Positions 57,144-64,000 of a DNA stretch of 64,000 nt are shown piece after piece (the first letter of the stretch is position 1; each line of letters starts with the position of its first letter). The position numbers and the translations under genes were made by a program. The stretch spans positions 21,585,501 through 21,649,500 of the forward strand of contig PUFA01000003.1 of the NCBI GenBank assembly GCA_003508835.1, read 5' to 3'. The stretch comes from Eonycteris spelaea. Taxonomy: Eukaryota; Chordata; Mammalia; Chiroptera; Pteropodidae. The notes under the pieces are model-generated. The model did not search any database. It saw only the letters and a program-made list of their open reading frames with translations, and was not told where the DNA came from.

Positions 57144-59284
57144 TTTGTCCAGTTGTGCAGAGGGCTATTGAGGATCCCCAGAGGAATTTTTCTGTCCGGG
57201 ATACATGATGTAAAGCAGGGAAAAGGGGAGAAGGAGTTCAAAACTGGGGGACACATTTGAGGTTTACATAAGGAAAAGTTGGCTGTTTCCCTCCACTCCT
57301 CGTTCCTTCTGCATGCAGGTCAGCCAGAGCCAGGCACGGATCCTAGGTCAGTGGTGAAGCAGATGTTTACCTTCAAAAAAATGGCACCAGGGTGTGCTAA
57401 AGGAACTGGTACAGGAAACAGGGCTAAGGGAGAGAACCCGTTTCCCCATCCTGGGAATTTTAGAGTTTTCTCAATGTAATTGCTACTTGATAGCCCGTTT
57501 ACTATAAATCAGAGTCTACCAATCGACTTATCCTGCCGATGTACACAGAGATCCCCCTCAGCTGTTCTCAGGAGTCATCGTTTAAAATATCATTGGACAA
57601 TCAAGGGTCACCGGATATTTGAGAAACATTTGTGTAAATGAAAGAGAAAGACCATGATAGAGCAAAGTAACTCATAGGAGGCAGACACATTAGATATCAA
57701 AATAAAATAAATTGAAATAAATAAAGACATCCTAATTAGTATCCTTAGAGATTTAAGAAGATGTTATAGCTATAAAACAGGAAGTAGTTTTTAGAAAATG
57801 AACAGTTAAATCTATAGTTAATATAACCATTGCGTGAAAGTAGGTGAAACACAGGACTGCTCTTTATTATCTTTGCCATTTCTGTAATGTGAATCTATAA
57901 TGATTTCAAAAGGAACAATTAAAAAAATCAATTTGTAATAAGAAACAGCTTCTCAAAATTATAAATAATTATATTTCAACATAAATAATAGAAAGTTTTG
58001 AAGATAGAGTTGAGAAAGTCTTTCAGACTATGAAATTATAAGAGTCAGAAAACATGAAATGTGTCCATGGAAGTGGAGAATAATATTTTGTCAGACATTA
58101 AAAGTATCTATTTTGTCTTAATAATGTAAGTATTATTTTGCTTTTCAAATTTTAGAGTTAACCTTTAAACAAATCACAAATCAGGGAGTAAAAAGTTCAA
58201 CCGCAAAGGGAAAAAGTCACAGTGGCCATAACTATGACTCTATATTCTCTTCTTTTAATACAACTCTTGGCAGTATGGCGTTTACCAGTGGCTCTTGTTT
58301 GGTTTTGTCATATTCTCTGTCTCTCTTTTCCTCCCCTTCCCTCTCTGTCTTCATCCTTAGATCCTCCTTTTATCCAAGTGGCAGTGAAATCTGAAGTTTG
58401 TGTCCCCTCTAAGAAGTTCTGGAGTTGTTAGCCTTGACCAGCTCTGTTTAAGGTTTGAGAAAGTCGTAGGTGGCAGCATGGCAGAGGGCATGAGTGTATT
58501 TATCCTGCTGGCATTCCGTTTTAATTCTTTTCCTTTGACTGTGTTATATAATGTTTGCGTCAAACCATACAAGGCTCAACTTGGGAAAAGAAGTTGTCCA
58601 ACAGTTCCAGACCAACTCTGTACTGATATTTGGGGCTCAAGCTAATGACCTTTCTTTGACTTTTCATAAACTTGTTTCCTACAAATTTGGTTTCCTTTCC
58701 AAAAGGAAGAATGGTTGGGCGTTAGTTAAATATAGATATTTCTTGGTCTCTGACCAAATAAAATAATACAACCAATAAAATAATATAAATAAAATAATAC
58801 AACCCCCTGTTAATACTTCAGTTGCCCTCAGCCTGTTTTCATCCCTATTCCTCAGGTAACCAATGTTTGTAATTACTGACTTACTGCTTCTGTTTCTCTC
58901 CCTGTCTTGCCAGGGACTCTATGAAACTTCACACGATTGGAAAGAGATGCTTGTGTCTCTTTATCCATTTTTATTCCATTGGGTAAGAGATGGGGGCGAT
59001 GCCAAGGAGAACTAAAGCAGAGATAATCTAATTAGTGACATGAAGGGAGTTTGTAGGTTCTTTCATTACGACTGTCAGAATTCTCTTGCCTGTCAGAGTC
59101 GGGTTTAGGGTGTTCACATATATCATCTTCCTGAAAACACGACTGTCCTCTCAGTTCCTAATTCTGACCTGATGGCTTTAAAAAGCCCATGTTGAAGCCC
59201 TGTGGTACAACCCCTTCCACTTCCAGTGTCTTTATGAAATGCATACACACCCTCCATTTTTCATTGAACATGGGTGATTGTGCG
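57144..59284. other. Unassigned sequence with an AT-rich tandem
   Basis: About 2.1 kb without a nameable gene or interspersed repeat. A local tandem of 'aaataaaataatacaacc' units lies at 58756-58805. Open frames of 60-80 codons have no known motif. Confidence 0.35.
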
Positions 59285-59410
59285 GTCTCATTGCCTCATT
59301 TTGCCGATGAGGGAGGCTGAGACATATAGAGGGTATTTGATTCGCATAGCTTTCTAAGGGCAGAATTGTAACTAGAATCCCACCCAGCTGGTTCTAAACT
59401 TGACAACATA
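59285..59410 (-). repeat. MIR SINE fragment, antisense
   Basis: The run 'cctcattttgccgatgagggaggctgagacatatagagggtatttgattcgcatagctttctaagggcagaattgtaactagaatcccacccagctgg' (in blocks) is the reverse complement of the MIR core and head. Confidence 0.7.
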
Positions 59411-60655
59411 TATATATATGGTTTTCAAATGGCAATACTTGTTAAAAAAAAAAAAAAGATAAACTAAAAGTTCAGCAGTTTCTCAAAAATCAGAAAAGAG
59501 AATACTTGTAATTCTAAAAACTGGATAAGAAAAAAAAAAAACCCTCTAATAGTCCCTTCCTTTGTTTCACTAGATTAACCTTTCCAATTTTTTTTATAAC
59601 GGAAAAGGCCTTTTCATCGGCTTTTCTTCTCTGTGGGCAAGGAACCTCTCCAGAGCTCGTGTTGTTTTCTCAAACTGTCTTTGTTGTAAACATGACAGAT
59701 TTCCAGTGAACACCCTAAGAAACCCTCATTCAGGTTGAGCCCAGGTTGGCAGTATCATGTATTGCCAGATGATTCTGATGCAAAAGTCCATCGAGTATAC
59801 TTCAAGCAACTTTGCTCTCACTGTGAGCTCTATCAAAGTCTGGATCTCCTAAATCTTATTCACATAAACACACATTGATAACCACAGTATTTTTACAAGT
59901 AAAAATCAGTCATGTGATCAGATAGGTGATTTGACATTAGGACAGATTTTTTTTTTAATCTAAGCTGTATATTGACACATACCTAATAGACTTTCAATCA
60001 AAATTTATTAATAAAAAAAAATAGCACTAGACTTTACAACCATACAGAGAGCAGCTTCTTTGTCTAGTCTGTTGTCCTAGTGAATGAAGTTTGGTTCATT
60101 GTAGGCTTTGAAATACGGTGCCACAGTGAATCTGGAGCTCCTTCCATTGGTTTCTTTTTCTCTGTCATGCGGGTAATCAGTTCTGAAGATTTGTCACTAT
60201 ATCGACAGCTCAATTTTTCTAATTCCTGGGAGACACAGAGTTAGAGATAGAATATTTTGTCTATTTTTTTCTTCATATATTGAAGACCTAGGTATCATTC
60301 AGAGCCCCATAGAGTATGGAAAGGGGAGATTCCCGCCACTTAATATAGTCTTGGGAATATCAGTTTTCTCTGTTAAAGTAATTGCATTTCTCTTTTGGAG
60401 TTGTGAGATGTAAGGAAATAGGTATTTTCTGGTGATGCTCTAATATTTATACAATAAATATTAGTTGCAATGTCTTCTGTTTCTCCTGTTTTCTCCACTG
60501 TGTTGCTAAGTGTCCACCAACTATGAGTTATAGTGACCTGGTATGGTAGATCAGGCTTGCCTGAGGCTAGTGTGTATCTACAGTCATTGATTCATCATTC
60601 ATCTGTATAGTATTTGGTCTCATGGCAAATGGGATAGTGTGGTAGAAACTTCTAG
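59411..60655. other. Mostly unassigned sequence
   Basis: It holds A runs at 59444-59457 and 59530-59541 and a weak MER5-like piece near 59730-59790 ('agatgattctgatgcaaaagtcc'). No gene is seen. Confidence 0.3.
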
Positions 60656-60659
60656 TTTC

Positions 60660-61200
60660 TACAGTGGATTTGGGCAGAAGTGAATCTATTTTGGAGGTGG
60701 AGCTAATAGAAATAGCTGTTGGGACTTGATATTTTGAGTTATAGAAGGAAGAGACTGAGGATTAAGTACACATACTTGGACTGAGCTACTAAGTGAGTAC
60801 TAGAACCACTTAATAAGATGGAAAACAGAAGGAACAAGAGTATTGGGAGGGAACAGAACAGAACCTAGTATTACATCTTAGACATATCAATTTTGAGGTA
60901 CCCATTATACAATCAAGCAAAGATGTTATATAATGGTTATATACATGCATCTTAAGTTCAAGGAGAAAGATCAAGTCTAGACACATGAATTTGGCAATCA
61001 TAGACAGCAGACTATATACAAAGCCATGAGACTGAATAAGATTACACAGGAGAGAACATGGATACAGAAAAAAGTGCCTGTTACCAAACCCTGCGTTATT
61101 CCAACACATGATAGTGGAGTAACAGAGAAGGAATCAACACAGAAGATTGATAAGTCAGATCCAGAGAGGTAGGATGAAAACAAAGTGGGTGTCAAGAAGT
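60660..61200 (-). repeat. L2 LINE, antisense
   Basis: The blocks 'acatcttagacatatcaattttgaggtacccatta', 'atgaatttggcaatcatagacagcag', 'aaagccatgagactgaataagattacacaggagagaacatgg' and 'gatccagagaggtaggatgaaaac' follow the same reverse-complement L2 interior that is split at 14865/16200, here uninterrupted. The two minus-strand open frames (99 and 65 codons) are incidental. Confidence 0.7.
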
Positions 61201-61319
61201 CACAAAGGTGAAGGTGCAGTGTACCTGGTTACCCTGCAATATCAGTGCTCTGATAACTTTGAGCAACGTTGTAAACTTGCCATTGGCCAGTGAATTTTAT
61301 TGTTATAAAAATGGGAATG

Positions 61320-61935
61320 ATGTTCTTTTCCAGATTTCTGTATAGTAAGAAGTCAGAAGTGTCACTTTCATCCTTGATAGTTTTGTTGTACATAGACTTC
61401 TGTGTACAATATTTATCTTATTATAGTTAATTTATCTTAGTTCTTTGAAGATATAATTCTTTTGCTTATAGTTTATTAGATTATTGCTGAGAAATTAACT
61501 GTCAGTATGATTGTTATTATTTGAGGTGATCTTTCTTTTCCCATTGATTGTTCTTTAAGATTACCTCGTCATCTTTCACATTCTGCAGTTTCATTATTAT
61601 ATGTCTACTCATAAATTTAATTTTATTTTCCCTGCTTATGATATGTTGGAATTTCAGAATTCTATGCTTTGTATCAATTGTTATCTTTGTGTATTTTGTA
61701 CTTTATCTGTTATGTTTCTCTTTGAATATTGCATTTATTACAATATTTAATATTGCCAAAGGTAATATTGAAATATTGCCCATTGTCTTTGCCTTGTAAG
61801 TTTCTTCATAACTTATTTTCACATATTATCAAGAATTTTGTCTTACATTTGGGTGATTTCTTTAGATTTAACATTCAGCTCGCTATTTCTCTCTTGTTGT
61901 ATCTCACTATTTTGTTGTTCAATTTATCCCACTAA
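61320..61935 (-). repeat. T-rich block, probably antisense ancient L1-related sequence
   Basis: The run 'cctcgtcatctttcacattctgcagtttcattattatatgtctac', 'tattttccctgcttatgatatgttggaatttcagaattc' and 'atttgggtgatttctttagatttaacattcagctcgctatttctc' follows the antisense side of an old L1M-type segment. Phenylalanine- and leucine-rich open frames here result from T-rich sequence. Confidence 0.5.
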
Positions 61936-62599
61936 CTAGATAGACAAATACATAGAGTTATGAGATATGTGGACATAGATACATACGTATCTTGGGTTGA
62001 AATTTCAGTCCTCCAGAATTGATTTGTATGCAAGTCAGTCAGCCAGTCACCTGGACATCTACTAACTCAGGACTATTTTAAACTAAATATCCAGCTTGTA
62101 GTGTTGGAGGCAACGTAGGAAGTGTGAATTCCTTTGTTGAGCTTGCTCAAAGGTAGGTTTATTAATTGGGAATCTTCATTAGAGTCTTCTCTCCATTTTT
62201 TCTAATGTACTTAAAATCCAAAGCACAAATATCCCAGTATTCCCTGAGGTACAGCTACAGCTTTTTTTTTTTTTTCTTGTTTACTGGCTAAGTTTGTCAT
62301 CCTTTAGGAAACCTAGTTTATATAGGGTTTTACAATTATTTTAAATGCAATCCTAGGTCTTTTTGGGCTTCCAGACTTGTGTGCCCTTCACTCTCCATTG
62401 CCCAAGCCCTCCTTACAATTCGTGGCTCTAGGACATCATCAATGAGTAGATAATGTCTACTTCAACTTCACTTCGTTTAATGGATTCGTTCTTTTTATAT
62501 TTTGTAATGTCATAGTATTCCCTTACTTTATCCTTAGTTCAACCATATGTCAAAAAAATTTTTTAAAGATCTTTTTGATGCTGAACCGAGAATGATCTC
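61936..62599. other. Unassigned sequence
   Basis: No gene or nameable repeat. A T run lies at 62262-62275. Confidence 0.35.
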
Positions 62600-62945
62600 T
62601 CTAAACCTCTAATATCCATGTTACCAGTAAAAGAAGCCTCTTTCTTGCTTACTCAGAATTCTATTCATTGTTTTGAGGTCAAATGCCACCTCATCTGTGA
62701 ATTTCACTCTGCCATCTCTAGTCAGTTGTTTTTTCATATATCTTCAAAATAGAACATTTTTCTTAATTGTATCATTTGCAGTTTTCTGCCTTACAGTAAA
62801 ATTTATGGTTTATATGTTAATATCTCCTTCTAGATAGACGACTCTTGTAGGCAAGAAGCCATGTTTTAAGTCATCCTTCTTTTGGCCAAGAGATTGGCAC
62901 ACATTAACTATTTAATATATGTTGAATAAGTAAATAGATTGACAA
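62600..62945 (+). repeat. L2 LINE 3' end, sense
   Basis: The run 'tgttttgaggtcaaatgccacctcatctgtgaatttcac', 'atctccttctagatagacgactcttgtaggcaagaagccatg' and 'gagattggcacacattaactatttaatatatgttgaataag' follows the L2 3' UTR to its end. Confidence 0.7.
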
Positions 62946-62984
62946 ATGAATGAATAAAAACATTTTTATAGGTTTGGCACTATC

Positions 62985-63120
62985 AGATGAAGCTCAGTTC
63001 AAAAGTTATATTGAGCATCTGTTATGTGTCGTGCATGTTACTAAAAGCTAAGTAAATTAAAATGAATGAAACAGATTCTTAAAGAGAAGGATTGCCCTTT
63101 AAGTCTCCAAAATGAAGTAA
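62985..63120 (-). repeat. L2 LINE 3' end, antisense (diverged)
   Basis: The run 'aaagttatattgagcatctgttatgtgtcgtgcatgttac' resembles the reverse complement of the L2 tail. It lies back to back with the sense copy at 62600-62945. Confidence 0.5.
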
Positions 63121-64000
63121 GTGGGGGAGGGAGAGTATATGATTCCCTTGGAAAGAAAGTATATAAAGATGCATATGTGATCAGTTAAGCGTTCATAATA
63201 AATTATAGAATAAACGAGGGTTTGGGAGGGTCATCTCTTCAAAACACATTATTAGTGTAGGACTGACTGGACCAGACAAGTCAAGGTCATTCTAGTGTGT
63301 GCACACACACATGTGTGTAATTTTACAAGCCAAGAAGAATTGTTATATTATCCTCATCTCCGCATTCAGAAAAAATACTTGTGATTATGGAATGAATTAT
63401 TTTGGGCTTATAAGAGCATACAAGAAATATCCTACATAATGCATTCCTAATAACATGTATGAAATTTGACTGTATAAAGGAAAATACTAAACTTACATAT
63501 TATACGAGTAGGGGGAGGTGGACCCAGGCACAGTGAGGTAACATGTCCTCAATTATATTTTGCCTTTTACACAAATCTCTATGATTTATTTCTAGAATTT
63601 CAAATATGTTTTTGTTTGTTATCTTCTCTTCACAACTGAATAAACAGTTGACTGGCGTTAGCCCAATGAGTGTCTCGTTGATTTACCACTTTTGGCATTT
63701 AGAGTTATTTCCATCTTTGTCTCAACTATATTAGGTTTACGAGATTTACACTTCTTGTATCAGCATTTTCATCTTCCATTTGTTTTTATAAAATAATGAA
63801 GACAGAAGGCAATAAAATATTCAAAACACACAAACACTCTTGTACAAATATGCTGCCAAAAGTCTACTACTGGTTGGCAGTCAGAAACTCTATGTGCTAC
63901 CTGAATATTTCAGCTTATCAGCTATGTATATATAGAAGGCCAAATTTAGCATATAAAACCTAGTTTGGGCTGTTGATTTATAATGCAAGCAAATGGATTG
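63121..64000. other. Unassigned AT-rich sequence
   Basis: No gene or nameable repeat up to the end of the window. A short CA/TG run lies at 63296-63320. Confidence 0.35.

Noticed and set aside
58756..58805. AT-rich tandem as a possible origin or matrix attachment site
   Set aside because: Only two to three imperfect units, with no supporting signal.
1..64000. tRNA, 5S, U6, Y RNA or 7SK genes
   Set aside because: I looked for B-box sequences and the known starts of these RNAs on both strands and saw none. A covariance-model scan would be the decisive test.

Overview
This 64 kb window looks like ordinary nuclear DNA from a placental mammal. It is AT-rich and CpG-poor, and it is dense with old, diverged interspersed repeats: L2 and MIR, L1M-type LINE ends, MER20 and other hAT transposons, LTR-like elements and one ERVL polymerase fragment. 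It also carries the usual scatter of microsatellites. L2, MIR and ERVL together point to a mammal, and L1M 3' ends plus MER20 to a eutherian. I recognised no young lineage-specific SINE (Alu, B1/B2, carnivore, ruminant, pig or horse types), so the order cannot be named. That absence is itself unusual.

I found no convincing protein-coding gene, exon, tRNA or snRNA, and no CpG-island promoter. The longest open frames (up to 148 codons) look like chance. The window is best read as intergenic or deep intronic sequence. All repeat calls come from remembered consensus patterns, so family names are approximate and edges are usually good to 10-30 bases.

Layout. 1-5 kb: weak MIR, minus-strand L1M pieces, a TG...CA bounded LTR-like unit (1589-1960) and a long T-rich L1-like block. 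5-12 kb: mostly unassigned, with one hAT element (8354-8572), two MIRs and a CpG-enriched patch near 9.5 kb. 12-17 kb: MIR, sense L2, then an antisense L2 split by a degraded LTR/ERVL insertion (14868-16196). 17-25 kb: MIRs, L2 pieces, (AC)n and (GA)n tracts, a 16-bp minisatellite and a 25/26 direct-repeat pair about 900 bp apart. 25-33 kb: largely unassigned, with a G-quadruplex motif (28630-28651) and an antisense L2. 33-35 kb: a sense L1M with a decayed reverse-transcriptase region and 3' UTR, ending in a TG/TATG microsatellite. 35-42 kb: unassigned blocks, a hAT element with degenerate 8-bp target duplications, a tandem CACGTG palindrome, a MaLR-like LTR and a 29/31 direct-repeat pair 890 bp apart. 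42-50 kb: MER20, MER5-like elements, MIRs, an LTR-like unit and an L1M 3' end. 50-56 kb: one hAT element, then about 5 kb with almost no recognisable repeats, a candidate for conserved non-coding sequence. 56-64 kb: head-to-head MIRs, a TIR transposon, L2 pieces and a second T-rich L1-like block.

The best leads are the two unexplained direct-repeat pairs, the nested ERVL-in-L2 structure, the quadruplex motif, the palindromes and the repeat-poor stretch. I did not find an undescribed biological system, and nothing in the window supports claiming one.
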